NCBI RefSeq assembly: GCF_004354045.1
Contig: NZ_SMRT01000004.1
Coordinates: forward strand, 62,001-126,000
From: Paenibacillus piri
GTDB lineage: Bacteria; Bacillota; Bacilli; Paenibacillales; NBRC-103111
Direction of reading: 5' to 3'
Length of the DNA stretch: 64,000 nt
Positions 1 to 8,477 of the stretch are shown here, piece by piece; the stretch's first letter is position 1, and every line of letters begins with the position of its first letter. Made by a program: the position numbers and the translations under genes. The notes beneath the pieces are model-generated. The model was not told the origin of the DNA, made no database searches, and saw only the letters and a program-made list of their open reading frames with translations.

Positions 1-51
1 CGATTCGCAAATAATGCGGACATTCACGATCAGACGGCAAGCGTTTCGGCA

Positions 52-525
52 CTATACTTCATTACCCAGCTTGCCAAAAATCCGAATAATTTTTTTAATC
101 GCATAGTCCAGATCTGAAAGATCATCATCGCTAAGTGTATTTATTTGGTTGCAAAATAAGCGGTGGAACTCCCCCCAGCGTTTCAACACCGTAGTTCTGC
201 CTTTTTCAGTCAGCATGAGAATGACGGACCGTCTATCGGTGTGATCCTGCACTTTTGACACATAGTCCTTTTCCTCCAGCTTCATGATCAGAGGAGTAAG
301 CTGCTGCTTGGAAATGCTAATATGTTGGGAAAGCTGGGTCATGGAAACTCCTTCTTTAGCGTGAAACAACTCCTCCAATATATGAAGCTGCAAATGAGTC
401 AAATCTGACGGTCTTGTGACAGCCGTGTTTTTGCTGGCCGGCTTGTTAAGCTTGTTGTAAACCAATGGAAGCAATTGTACAAAATTAGCGGCGATTTGTT
501 CGGTTATCAAATTCAATTGGTACAC
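52..525 (-). CDS. MarR-family transcriptional regulator
   Basis: The 157-residue product has the MarR winged-helix layout: a helical N-terminus, a helix-turn-helix at about residues 50-85 (VSMTQLSQHISISKQQLTPL) and a wing with the DRRS motif near residue 97, followed by a C-terminal dimerisation helix. Length is normal for the family. MarR proteins usually repress nearby transporter, stress or catabolic genes and are released by small phenolic ligands. It is divergent from the glycoside hydrolase gene at 745, so the AT-rich 219-bp spacer may hold a shared control region; that is inference. What it regulates cannot be told from the sequence. Confidence 0.85.
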   Translation of the reverse strand: MYQLNLITEQIAANFVQLLPLVYNKLNKPASKNTAVTRPSDLTHLQLHILEELFHAKEGVSMTQLSQHISISKQQLTPLIMKLEEKDYVSKVQDHTDRRSVILMLTEKGRTTVLKRWGEFHRLFCNQINTLSDDDLSDLDYAIKKIIRIFGKLGNEV

Positions 526-744
526 ATTCCTTTACTATTTTCTTCAAAATGAATTGACATATGCTAAATATAATTTTATACTTTCTAAAGTAATATAAAG
601 ATTATATCACGTTATTGAAAATTTGTCTTATATCATTTAGTAAATAATTATTAACTTTTATCAGCTCGGATTAAGTAAATGCATGAATAATTGTTCCCCA
701 TCTCTGCAATAATAAAAATGTTTAAAAAAGGAATGGTGATCTGA
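526..744. other. AT-rich divergent intergenic region
   Basis: This 219-bp spacer separates the divergent MarR regulator and glycoside hydrolase genes. It is clearly more AT-rich than its surroundings and should hold both promoters, but I could not assign a convincing -35/-10 pair or a perfect palindromic operator. Confidence 0.4.
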
Positions 745-1719
745 ATGGCTTCATCAGGATTAACGTTTGGTATTTATCCGCTTGGGGTGGCCGGCACACC
801 TACCGGCTTGGCTGTCGGACCGCAAGACGATTACGATAAAATTCAACTTGCGCTTCAAGATCTTCGAGGCGACACGAAAACACTGCTTCCGAGGAACTAC
901 ATCATTTATACAGGGCCCGAATCGGAATCCAAAATGTTATCGGTAGCGGAACGCTATCTCCATGCAGGTTTATTAGGGGACTTGACAACGGGATGTCTCC
1001 AGGAACCGGATATCGACCTTGACTCCTGGCTCGATTTTATTCGCAAAATCATTCGGCAATACGGTCCCCATCTAGCTTCGCTCCAAATTACGAACGAACC
1101 CAACTTGACTTTTATGGAAGGTTCGAAGCCGTATGTGCAGCAAGCTTTGGTCGAAGGCGTCATTGCGGCCAAGCAAGAAATACGTGCTCGCAATCTTCAG
1201 GTCAAAGTTGGATTCGGCTCCGTACCGGAAAGCGATGTGTCGGTTCCTCATTTTTGGAAAGATCTTGCTGAACTTGGCGGAAAAGCGTTTGTCGACTCCG
1301 TTGATTTTGTCGGACATAATTTTTATGTGGATGTATTTGAGGAACCGCTCGATTTAACGGAAGTACCGGCATCCGTAGAACGAACGCTCCGGAATCTAAG
1401 AGAACACGATTTGGCAATGTGCGGAATACCGGCGTCTATCCCTATACGGGTTACCGAAAACGGATGGCCAACCGGAAAGAACCCGCTTGCCGATATAAAA
1501 AGATCCTGCGAGCACCAATCGAAAGTTCTCGAAACAGTGATACGAACCATTTATCATCTGCGTCAACAGCTCAATATTTCCCACTATGTGCTTTTCGGAC
1601 TCCGGGACGCGGATAGCTCCAAAGATGATCTCTTCCATCAATTTGGAATCATGCGGGATGATTATACGCCGAAACCTGCTTATTATACATTCAAAAAATT
1701 AATCCAAGAACTTGGTTAA
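745..1719 (+). CDS. Clan GH-A glycoside hydrolase-like protein (cytoplasmic)
   Basis: The 324-residue product reads as a single TIM-barrel glycosidase of clan GH-A. An Asn-Glu-Pro motif (LQITNEPN) puts the likely acid/base at Glu118, and a late strand motif VTENGWPTG puts the likely nucleophile at Glu238; this N-E then E-N-G-W spacing is typical of the clan. There is no signal peptide or carbohydrate-binding domain, so it probably acts inside the cell on imported oligosaccharides. The family within the clan and the substrate cannot be read. It stands alone, divergent from a MarR gene and followed by a strong terminator hairpin. The RBS (AGGAATGGTGAT) is modest. Confidence 0.7.
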   Translation: MASSGLTFGIYPLGVAGTPTGLAVGPQDDYDKIQLALQDLRGDTKTLLPRNYIIYTGPESESKMLSVAERYLHAGLLGDLTTGCLQEPDIDLDSWLDFIRKIIRQYGPHLASLQITNEPNLTFMEGSKPYVQQALVEGVIAAKQEIRARNLQVKVGFGSVPESDVSVPHFWKDLAELGGKAFVDSVDFVGHNFYVDVFEEPLDLTEVPASVERTLRNLREHDLAMCGIPASIPIRVTENGWPTGKNPLADIKRSCEHQSKVLETVIRTIYHLRQQLNISHYVLFGLRDADSSKDDLFHQFGIMRDDYTPKPAYYTFKKLIQELG

Positions 1720-1795
1720 TGAATACCACGGCAACGAATGGCTAACAGTGTTATTTTACAATGGCAGATGGTGCAGTCCTCCGATGAACAGCGAA

Positions 1796-1826
1796 AACAG
1801 CCTGGAACACGAGGTTCCAGGCTGTT
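1796..1826. terminator. Bidirectional rho-independent terminator
   Basis: A perfect 13-bp inverted repeat (AACAGCCTGGAAC / GTTCCAGGCTGTT) with a 5-nt loop separates the convergent glycoside hydrolase (+) and YnfA-like (-) genes. An A-rich run on the left gives a U-tract in the minus direction. Confidence 0.8.
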
Positions 1827-1864
1827 CTAATGATTAACTTGATTCTGAGTGAATCATGAACTTA

Positions 1865-2191
1865 TTAACTTCTTGGCGCCCATAGCATGATGGACACGCC
1901 TGCCATGCAAACGGCAGCTCCTATCCAATCGTACATATCTGGCGCCTTCTTATCGACGAGCCATCCCCATAAAACAGCGAGAATAACAAACACGCCGCCA
2001 TAAGCCGCGTAGACTCGCCCAAATGACGGGAAGCTTTGAAGCGTTGGAATAATCCCGTACAAGATGAGGACGATGCTCCCGACAATGCCATACCAAAGGG
2101 GCTTCGATTCCCGCAGCCAAAGCCAAACCATGTAACCCCCGCCAATTTCAGCGAGTCCGGCAAGCACAAAAATAAATATAGATATCAGCAC
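1865..2191 (-). CDS. ynfA: YnfA/UPF0060-family small membrane protein
   Basis: The 108-residue product is almost entirely hydrophobic with four predicted membrane helices and matches the YnfA (UPF0060) pattern: an N-terminal [19 protein letters not shown] segment, the [11 protein letters not shown] segment in the third helix region, and a DxYDWIGA motif before the last helix. The length is the family norm. YnfA is related to small multidrug-resistance transporters; its physiological substrate is not settled. It lies 16 bp downstream of the MerR gene in the same direction, so the two probably form an operon. Confidence 0.9.
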   Translation of the reverse strand: MLISIFIFVLAGLAEIGGGYMVWLWLRESKPLWYGIVGSIVLILYGIIPTLQSFPSFGRVYAAYGGVFVILAVLWGWLVDKKAPDMYDWIGAAVCMAGVSIMLWAPRS

Positions 2192-2207
2192 AAAAACAAA
2201 CCCCTTT

Positions 2208-2603
2208 CTAACATGTACCCGTCTTTTGTATCTTCTCCAAACATTCCGACCAGGTGATGCACTTGCAGCTTAAGCCGTTGTCTAGAATTTGTATCATGGA
2301 ATTGATTTGTCTCTTTCTCTCCTCTAGCTCGGATCGTTTCTGCTTCGCCATATGCTCCCATCGCTCGGAAAGCGAGTTATCGGTTTCAAAGCCCTCTAAT
2401 AAAACCGCGATTTCTTGAATGCTGAATCCGGTCTGCTGCGCCACTTTAATAAAATGGATGCGGTCAAGAATACTTTCGTCATATCGACGCTGGCCGTTTT
2501 TCCGTTCCGGAGAAGGCAGCAAACCAACGGATTCATAATAGCGCAGAGTCGATGCATTCACATCTGCCATTGCAGACAACCGACCGATGCTAAGCTCTGC
2601 CAT
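2208..2603 (-). CDS. MerR-family regulator with Cys-containing C-terminus
   Basis: The N-terminal MerR winged helix is clear ([25 protein letters not shown] then the RRYDE wing), followed by the long dimerisation helix and a Cys-rich tail ([15 protein letters not shown] ... GTC), which in this superfamily often binds metal or redox ligands. I start at the ATG at 2603, which has AGAGGTGAT about 5 nt upstream, not at the GTG at 2612 that overlaps the RBS. It is co-directional with the downstream ynfA-like gene. A MerR-type promoter/operator at 2616-2646 lies directly upstream and fires divergently into a damaged gene. The effector is unknown. Confidence 0.88.
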   Translation of the reverse strand: MAELSIGRLSAMADVNASTLRYYESVGLLPSPERKNGQRRYDESILDRIHFIKVAQQTGFSIQEIAVLLEGFETDNSLSERWEHMAKQKRSELEERKRQINSMIQILDNGLSCKCITWSECLEKIQKTGTC

Positions 2604-2615
2604 AAACATCACCTC

Positions 2616-2646
2616 TTGACTTAAAGTTAGCTTTAAGTTTTATGAT
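2616..2646 (+). promoter_or_regulatory. MerR-type promoter with 19-bp spacer and palindromic operator
   Basis: On the plus strand TTGACT (2616-2621) is followed after exactly 19 bp by TATGAT (2641-2646). An 8-bp perfect inverted repeat (ACTTAAAG at 2619-2626, CTTTAAGT at 2631-2638) fills the spacer. Overlong 19-bp spacers with a central palindrome are the signature of promoters activated by MerR-type DNA twisting. It lies between the MerR gene (-) and the remnant at 2705 (+) and probably also controls merR itself. Confidence 0.8.
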
Positions 2647-2704
2647 TAAATTATAGCTCGCATGGGAAGGTGAAGTAAATGAAAAAAGAAAAGGGGATAA
2701 AAAC

Positions 2705-2880
2705 ATGAGTAATCAAATACCCGTTGCTTGTCGTCATACAGTTTTTACAAAGGATCAGCGTGTTGAATACAAACGTATTTGGGGAGGCCCGTCTCGCTTC
2801 AATTAACCGGAAACGAAGAAGTAAAAGCATTTTTGCGTTCTATCTTTAACGATCAGATTAATTCGATTACTGCAAAATAA
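2705..2880 (+). pseudogene. Internally deleted and frameshifted target gene of the MerR regulator
   Basis: From the ATG at 2705 (preceded by AAAAGGGGAT) the reading frame gives MSNQIPVACRHTVFTKDQR and stops after 33 codons at about 2806. From about 2791 a different frame continues as RPVSLQLTGNEEVKAFLRSI and ends at TAA 2878-2880. The two pieces look like the start and end of one small protein whose middle has been lost; I recall, without being able to check, a family of roughly 100-residue proteins that begins with a PVAC motif and ends with an LTGxExVKAFL motif. A nine-codon open frame at 2679 with its own RBS ends in an ATGA overlap with the first piece. Confidence 0.55.
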
Positions 2881-2891
2881 ATATATATGGA

Positions 2892-2933
2892 GGACCCGGT
2901 TTTTGTCTCTAAATTAGGACAAGAACCGGATCC
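2892..2933. terminator. Bidirectional terminator hairpin
   Basis: A 16-bp stem (2892-2907 with 2918-2933, one mismatch and one G-U on the minus strand) lies between the remnant gene (+) and the convergent HtrA-like gene (-). Confidence 0.7.
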
Positions 2934-2985
2934 CCCTTGTTAAGCCTTATTTAATTGCAAGAATTTTAGTCTTTGTCACCTACGT

Positions 2986-4377
2986 TTATTGCTGGTCGTT
3001 GTTGGCGTTACGATCGCCGACCGTGACCGCGATTTCTTGGCTATTGCCGTTTCGGATAATCGTCAACGTCACTTTGTCTCCAGCTTTCATCGCTTGTACT
3101 TTTTTGGTCAATTCCGCAGGCGTTGAAATATTTGCGCCGTTCACTGCGGTGATAACATCATACGGCCGAATACCGGCCTCGAATGCCGGCGTTTTTCGTT
3201 GTACATCCGTTACTAACGCGCCGTCTGTATTTTTGAGCTTCAAATCGCTTAACATATCATTAGTCAATTGTTCGAGACTTACTCCGAGATAAGGTATCGG
3301 CTCCTTCGGAATTTGGACGTTATTTTTTAATTGATCCAAAACAGAGCTGATCGTGTTGGTTGGAATGGCAAAGCCGATGCCCTGAGCCTGTGAACTCACC
3401 GCCGTATTAATACCGATAACCTCGCCGTTAAGATTCAGAAGCGGACCGCCGGAATTACCCGGGTTGATGGCCGCATCCGTTTGGATCAAATGTTTGTATT
3501 CCCTCGTCCCGTTATCATCCGGAATACTGATCGGCCGTTCCTTGGCGCTAATCAATCCAGCCGTAACCGTATAATCGAAATCATACGGATTGCCGATCGC
3601 AACGACCCATTCGCCTACCTTTGCATTATCCGAGTCGCCGATAGGCAATGTTGGGAACGGGCTGCTGCCCTCTATCTTCAAAACAGCCAAGTCCAAGTCA
3701 TAGCTGTTTCCCAGAAGCTTGGCTTGAAACGGCTTATCATAGCCTTGAATAGTGACATCAATTTCATCCGCACCGTCAATGACATGCTCATTCGTCAAAA
3801 TATAACCGGATGATTCAAAAATAAAACCGGATCCGATGCCTGCAGGCTGAAGCTCTTGGCTTTGATCCTGCTGCTGCGATTCGTTGCCGCCTCCGAAGAA
3901 CTGCCGGAAAAACGGATCATTGCTTAACGGGTTGTTGCCGCCTCCGCTTTTTGGCTTTACCTTCGTTTCGATTTTAACGACTGCCGGACCGGCCTGTTTG
4001 GCAATATCAGCAATATTGTTAGGCCGCATATCGACCGAAGCGGTTGTAGCTTCACCGCTTCCGCTGCTTGGCTGGCTTGCGGCAGAAACATCTGAAACTA
4101 TCGGAACCTGGATGCCGGCAAACAAATTCATCTTGTCGGATGCGTACATCAGGCCTCCTACCACCAACGCGCCCGCCAAAAATGCGGCCAGCATGCTTTT
4201 GACGGAGGAACGTTTTTTACGGGAACCGTTCCAATGGCCTTTCTCGGCAGAGGGAGAAAATTCAAAGAATCGGGGCTGCACCGTAATGTCTCCGGATTCT
4301 ACTTCCGGGTCCTTGTTGTTTCCTTGATGTTCGCTATCGTTTTCCGGGTGTATGAAATCTTTTTTATTATCATCCAT
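2986..4377 (-). CDS. Membrane-anchored HtrA/DegP-type serine protease with PDZ domain
   Basis: The product (463 residues from the ATG at 4377, which follows GGAGGTTGCAATC) has a charged cytoplasmic N-terminus, one membrane helix near residues 65-85, a Ser/Gly/Gln-rich linker, a trypsin-like domain and a C-terminal PDZ domain. The catalytic triad is visible: His198 (TNEHVIDG), Asp229 (DLDLAVLKI) and Ser309 (NPGNSGGPL). This is the architecture of Bacillus HtrA/HtrB/YyxA, which degrade misfolded proteins at the outer face of the membrane and are usually induced by secretion stress. It is monocistronic, bounded by a terminator on its 3' side. Which paralogue it is cannot be decided here. Confidence 0.92.
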   Translation of the reverse strand: MDDNKKDFIHPENDSEHQGNNKDPEVESGDITVQPRFFEFSPSAEKGHWNGSRKKRSSVKSMLAAFLAGALVVGGLMYASDKMNLFAGIQVPIVSDVSAASQPSSGSGEATTASVDMRPNNIADIAKQAGPAVVKIETKVKPKSGGGNNPLSNDPFFRQFFGGGNESQQQDQSQELQPAGIGSGFIFESSGYILTNEHVIDGADEIDVTIQGYDKPFQAKLLGNSYDLDLAVLKIEGSSPFPTLPIGDSDNAKVGEWVVAIGNPYDFDYTVTAGLISAKERPISIPDDNGTREYKHLIQTDAAINPGNSGGPLLNLNGEVIGINTAVSSQAQGIGFAIPTNTISSVLDQLKNNVQIPKEPIPYLGVSLEQLTNDMLSDLKLKNTDGALVTDVQRKTPAFEAGIRPYDVITAVNGANISTPAELTKKVQAMKAGDKVTLTIIRNGNSQEIAVTVGDRNANNDQQ

Positions 4378-4601
4378 GATTGCAACCTCCGTTTTATAAT
4401 ATAGTCTCGTCGTCAATTAAAAATAAGGGTTATAAGTGCCGGCTCACATCATCTATAATGCTCTCTTACTCTTAATATCAACTTAAAGGTAGATGAAATC
4501 AGAGTAAATTTCGAATAGAGACGGCGAGTATGGATTTTAACTATTTCCGCTCTCTCGTCCGTCTACATCATTAGATGTCAAGAGATTCGACCTGCCCTAT
4601 T

Positions 4602-4638
4602 AAAAAAGAAAAAGAAGCCTGCTACTAACAGACTTCTT
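4602..4638 (-). terminator. Terminator of the stalk/propeller protein gene
   Basis: On the minus strand AAGAAGTCTG pairs with CAGGCTTCTT (one G-U) across a 7-nt loop, followed by a U-rich tract (A-rich 4602-4611 on the plus strand). Confidence 0.75.
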
Positions 4639-4662
4639 ACTTTTAGCTTTTTATCTAGGAGA

Positions 4663-6408
4663 TTACTGCGCTTGCAGTTGGAGTGGTTTCCAGTTGCTGC
4701 CACCATCGTTCGTTTCGATGACCCGGGCACTCTTCGGATCATGGTCCCCGACGACCAGCAAGCCGTGCTGCCTATCAAATGTAAACCCGCGAATGGCCGG
4801 ATCGTTTCCAACCGATTGACCGAACACATCGTCGGTCGCTACTTGATTCCACGAAACACCCCCATTCCCCGTGCTGTACAAGACACTACCGTTCAGCAGC
4901 CAGCCGTGTGCGGCATCGGCGAAGGCCGTTTGCATCTGTGAATTAAGCGCGATTGAAGCCGGTAATTCATGACCGTTCCACGTTATTCCACCGTCATGTG
5001 TAGTATAAGTAACAAGCGTATGGCCCGACCCGCTGCCGAAGCGGACCGTCATAATGCCGTCTCGTTTTTGATCCCCTGAAAAAACAGGTGCGGACAATGA
5101 GGAAAATTCAACCTTGCCCTGAAGCCGTTCAGGTATCGGAAGCGCCGCAGCGTTCCAGGATTGACCCCCGTTCGATGTACGAAAGAACAACAGCTCCGGG
5201 CTCACAGGATTATCCATCGCCGCAAAACCGTCATTCGTTGTGCGGAACGTTATCCCAGTAATACTGCCGAGAGCCGGCAAGCCTGTATTCGCCGCGGATC
5301 CGTCGCCTGTGTCGGATACAACCTTCCAGGAAGCACCGCTGTCCTCGGTACGGTAAACCGTTTTTTGACTATGCATCATAGCTGCATCCCCAGCGGTAAT
5401 CAACCAGCCGTGCTGCGAATCGGCAAAAGTGAATTGAACGGGATGGTGCAAGCCTTCAATGGTCTGTACCTTCCATTGCCCGCCTCCGTCCGTTGTTCCT
5501 GCGATGTACATCGCCTTTTCATCCGACCAACTGATCCAACCGTTTCGGGCATCGTTGAAGTATACTTTGGCCAAGCTTATTTGGGACAGATTGACGCCGT
5601 CAAGGGATACTTGGCTCCAACGAGCTCCATTGTCTTCCGTTTTTAATAATACCGGCTGCTCTCCCTCGTCCCCCCAAGCCCAACCGGCACCATTACTCAT
5701 CATTTGAATTCCTGCCGCGTTAGTAAGAGCTTGAGCCGCAGGGGTATGCCCCGATCCGGACGGGACAACGGTAATTCCGTTCAGACCGCCCGATCCGTCA
5801 GCAGCCTGCAATCCTGTAATAAACCATTTGCCATCCAGCGATCCGGCGGTAACCTTCGCCTTTTCGACTCCGGCATCCCCGCTCGAAGTTTTCAATTGGA
5901 ACTGGACGTCATAATTTATACCTGCATCTGACTTTACGCCCGCCGACAGCTGATAGCTTTCTACCCATGGACTGGACGTTCCGGTTACCCAGCCCAATTC
6001 CTCATATTGTTTGACCGTCTGACCTTGCAAAGCTGGCGACAGAACAGCATATTGAACGGCGCCGTTCCGGCTTTTCACCGCGTCGGCCCAAGTTTGTACC
6101 GCTGCTTGTGCTGACGACGGGGCAATTGCGCTTTGAAGCAATTCGATTTGCCGCTGCTGAGACGATCTGTCGGGCAGGTCGACCGTAACGGTTTGCTCGG
6201 AGGCGTTCCAGTTCACCTTGGCCCCCAACGCTTCGGAAACCGCCCGAATCGGCACCATTGTGTTGCCTTCAATAATCTGCGGAGGAACTTCAGGTGTAAT
6301 CAAATTTCCGTTAACAATGAGCTTAATCCCGCCGGCTGAATAGGCCGATCCGCCGAATAATGCCGCGGCCACGACCGCACTCAGCAGAACTGTCCATTTT
6401 TTTCGCAT
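4663..6408 (-). CDS. Secreted copper-amine-oxidase-N-domain protein with BNR/YCF48-like propeller
   Basis: The product (581 residues from ATG 6408, RBS GAGAAGGTG) begins with a signal peptide (MRKKWTVLLSAVVAAALFG). Residues about 30-80 form a copper amine oxidase N-terminal (stalk) domain, with the family motifs IKLIVNG, MVPIRAVSEALGA and WNASEQTVTV. The rest contains repeated blades with Asp-box-like TEDxGxxW / TNDGGSNW motifs at about 50-residue spacing, as in YCF48/HCF136-type beta-propellers. Stalk-domain proteins are very common in Paenibacillus-type genomes; function is thought to be extracellular and structural or binding. No catalytic residues are evident. The gene stands alone. Confidence 0.8.
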   Translation of the reverse strand: MRKKWTVLLSAVVAAALFGGSAYSAGGIKLIVNGNLITPEVPPQIIEGNTMVPIRAVSEALGAKVNWNASEQTVTVDLPDRSSQQRQIELLQSAIAPSSAQAAVQTWADAVKSRNGAVQYAVLSPALQGQTVKQYEELGWVTGTSSPWVESYQLSAGVKSDAGINYDVQFQLKTSSGDAGVEKAKVTAGSLDGKWFITGLQAADGSGGLNGITVVPSGSGHTPAAQALTNAAGIQMMSNGAGWAWGDEGEQPVLLKTEDNGARWSQVSLDGVNLSQISLAKVYFNDARNGWISWSDEKAMYIAGTTDGGGQWKVQTIEGLHHPVQFTFADSQHGWLITAGDAAMMHSQKTVYRTEDSGASWKVVSDTGDGSAANTGLPALGSITGITFRTTNDGFAAMDNPVSPELLFFRTSNGGQSWNAAALPIPERLQGKVEFSSLSAPVFSGDQKRDGIMTVRFGSGSGHTLVTYTTHDGGITWNGHELPASIALNSQMQTAFADAAHGWLLNGSVLYSTGNGGVSWNQVATDDVFGQSVGNDPAIRGFTFDRQHGLLVVGDHDPKSARVIETNDGGSNWKPLQLQAQ

Positions 6409-6518
6409 GCTGTGCACCTTCTCCCGGTTAATTTCTTTCATGGCAGCAATCAACATTCATGTATAATAAACGTGATCATTTTACATAATGTTGCAGGTTT
6501 TCCGTTGGATTTTCCACC

Positions 6519-6544
6519 AAAAAAGCGCACTCCCCGGAGTGCGC
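6519..6544 (-). terminator. Terminator of the keto acid decarboxylase gene
   Basis: A perfect 9-bp stem (GCGCACTCC / GGAGTGCGC) with a very short CC loop, followed on the minus strand by a run of six U. Confidence 0.85.
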
Positions 6545-6577
6545 CAGATGTTACAACTGAAGGATAAGCCGCCGCAG

Positions 6578-8293
6578 CTACCCCATCAGCCGTCTCTGCT
6601 CCTCCAAATGCTTGCGAAGCCGGATCAAGTAATCCGGCGCATCTATCGGATCGGAGACGATCAGCTCAATGATGCACAGTCGGCTCATTTGCGCTTGCTC
6701 TGCCGCGGCAATCGCATCATCGAGCTCCCGGTTTGTGCGCACCCGGGCCGTAAAAGCCTGCCCGCCAAAAGCCTCGGCCAGCAATGTATAACGCCAGGAT
6801 GGGATTTGATTGTATTGCTGATCGGATGTATAGACGTTCAAATATTTTTCGATCGTGTAGCCGCTGTTGTTCAATATAAACAGAATCGGCCGGCAGCGGT
6901 TGTCCAGCATAGTACTTATTTCCTGAACCGTAAGCTGCAGGGAGCCATCTCCCGTAAACAGCAGGACGCGCCTGTTCGGTGCAGCGATGCAAGCCCCGAA
7001 TGCGGCTGGCGTTGCATAGCCGATGCTCTGCCAGCCTTGTTGACATATATAATCGGCTCCTGCCGGAAGACGGACCTGCGACATCCCATAAGCAAAAGTC
7101 CCTGTCTCGACTACTACTATATCTTTGTCCTTCAGCATACGCTGGAAGCGCGGGTAATACGATGCCGCGCGAATAGACTGATCCGGCTCGCCGGTTATCG
7201 CGTCATAAGGGAAGGCAACCTGCGGCAGAGCAGCGCTTTGGCGCCATCCGATCGCATTTAAGGCGGCGATCAGATCGGTCGCCATAACGCGCTCATACAT
7301 CGTTTCTCCCACCCGAACAAACTCCGGCTGGATGTCGATGAGCCGAAGACGGTCAAGCTTGGCCGTTTCATTCGCCGAATTAATGTCCGTCCAGACCATT
7401 CCGACCGCAATAATGCAATCTGCACTTTCGACAATAGTTCTCACCTGCCCGCTGCCGAAAGCGCCGCCGTATACCCCGATATAATTCGGATGCCGTTCGT
7501 CAAAGCCGCTCTTGCCAAGCAAGAGTGAAGCGGCCGGCACGTTTAAGCGAAGCGCCAGCTGCTGCACGTAATCCCTGAGCCCGCAGCGGAGCGCCAGTAT
7601 GTCTGACAGCAGCACAACACTGCTTGTTCCGTTCAACAGGCGGCGAATATGCTGAACGGCCGCCTCAAGGGCAGGCTGGCTTGTTGCAGCTTGCTTCTCC
7701 TCCGGAACAGTGCGCTTCACGATGGGCTTTGTAACCAGATCGATGGCTGCCATCAGGTACACGGGCTTGCGCGTTCGCTTGGCGATGCGCAGGGCCGTCG
7801 GAATCTCCTGTTCGGCATTCTCCGGCGTCAGCACCGCCGTGTACGCACATAGATGCGTGTACATCTGCCGGAACACGTCGAAATCGCCGTTCAGCAGCGT
7901 ATGATGCATCAGTTTATGCGCCTGCTGATCCGTCGATTTCGGAGCCCCGACGATATGTATAAGCGGTACGTATTCGCTATTTGCTCCCGCGATCGTATTG
8001 CAGGCGCTCATCTCTCCGACACCGAATGTTGTAATCAGCGCCGACAAGCCTCGGATTCGCCCGTAGCCGTCTGAAGCATATCCCGCTCCCAGTTCGTTGC
8101 GCCCGTTGACAAATTGGATTCCTTCATATTGCTCCAACGTATCCAGAAGACTGAAATTGTAATCGCCGGGAATGCCGAAAATTTCAGTGACGCCTTCCGC
8201 TTTCAGACAATCGAAAAGGTATTGTCCGACTGTCGGTGAAGTCGCCGCAGGCGGCGGCTGCTTCTTGTCCGTCTTTTTTGCAAGCAATGTCAT
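6578..8293 (-). CDS. ThDP-dependent 2-keto acid decarboxylase (indolepyruvate/pyruvate decarboxylase family)
   Basis: The 571-residue product has the full three-domain ThDP enzyme layout. The cofactor-activating Glu67 sits in NGRNELGAGY, the decarboxylase-specific His-His pair is at residues 130-131 (KLMHHTL), and the C-terminal diphosphate/Mg motif runs from GDGSLQ to ILNNSGYTIE. The HH pair separates decarboxylases from acetolactate synthase and benzaldehyde lyase. Such enzymes convert indole-3-pyruvate, phenylpyruvate, branched keto acids or pyruvate to aldehydes; the indolepyruvate version is a route to auxin in plant-associated bacteria. Substrate cannot be assigned from motifs. RBS is AAGGAGG; a terminator ends the transcript. 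Confidence 0.88.
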   Translation of the reverse strand: MTLLAKKTDKKQPPPAATSPTVGQYLFDCLKAEGVTEIFGIPGDYNFSLLDTLEQYEGIQFVNGRNELGAGYASDGYGRIRGLSALITTFGVGEMSACNTIAGANSEYVPLIHIVGAPKSTDQQAHKLMHHTLLNGDFDVFRQMYTHLCAYTAVLTPENAEQEIPTALRIAKRTRKPVYLMAAIDLVTKPIVKRTVPEEKQAATSQPALEAAVQHIRRLLNGTSSVVLLSDILALRCGLRDYVQQLALRLNVPAASLLLGKSGFDERHPNYIGVYGGAFGSGQVRTIVESADCIIAVGMVWTDINSANETAKLDRLRLIDIQPEFVRVGETMYERVMATDLIAALNAIGWRQSAALPQVAFPYDAITGEPDQSIRAASYYPRFQRMLKDKDIVVVETGTFAYGMSQVRLPAGADYICQQGWQSIGYATPAAFGACIAAPNRRVLLFTGDGSLQLTVQEISTMLDNRCRPILFILNNSGYTIEKYLNVYTSDQQYNQIPSWRYTLLAEAFGGQAFTARVRTNRELDDAIAAAEQAQMSRLCIIELIVSDPIDAPDYLIRLRKHLEEQRRLMG

Positions 8294-8375
8294 TGGTTAA
8301 AATTCCTCCTTAGCTTCATTTCTGTCCGCTTCTAGAGTGCCCCGCTTCCTTCGGGCATACTCCCCGTCCATGAAA

Positions 8376-8411
8376 ACAGGCTGTCGATTTTCAACGCAAT
8401 CGGCAGCCTGT
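8376..8411 (-). terminator. Terminator of the DNA glycosylase gene
   Basis: ACAGGCTG pairs with CAGCCTGT with further pairing inside; T-rich flanks are present on both strands. It separates the glycosylase gene from the downstream decarboxylase gene. Confidence 0.7.
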
Positions 8412-8477
8412 ATTTTATTTCCGAATGTTTTTTCGTCGAAAGGCTTCGAGGATTTAGAGCTAATGCCGGCGTTTCCG

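Noticed and set aside
4672..6339. Several long plus-strand frames opposite the stalk/propeller gene
   Set aside because: They lie wholly inside the minus-strand gene, have no RBS or family motifs, and are antisense shadows.
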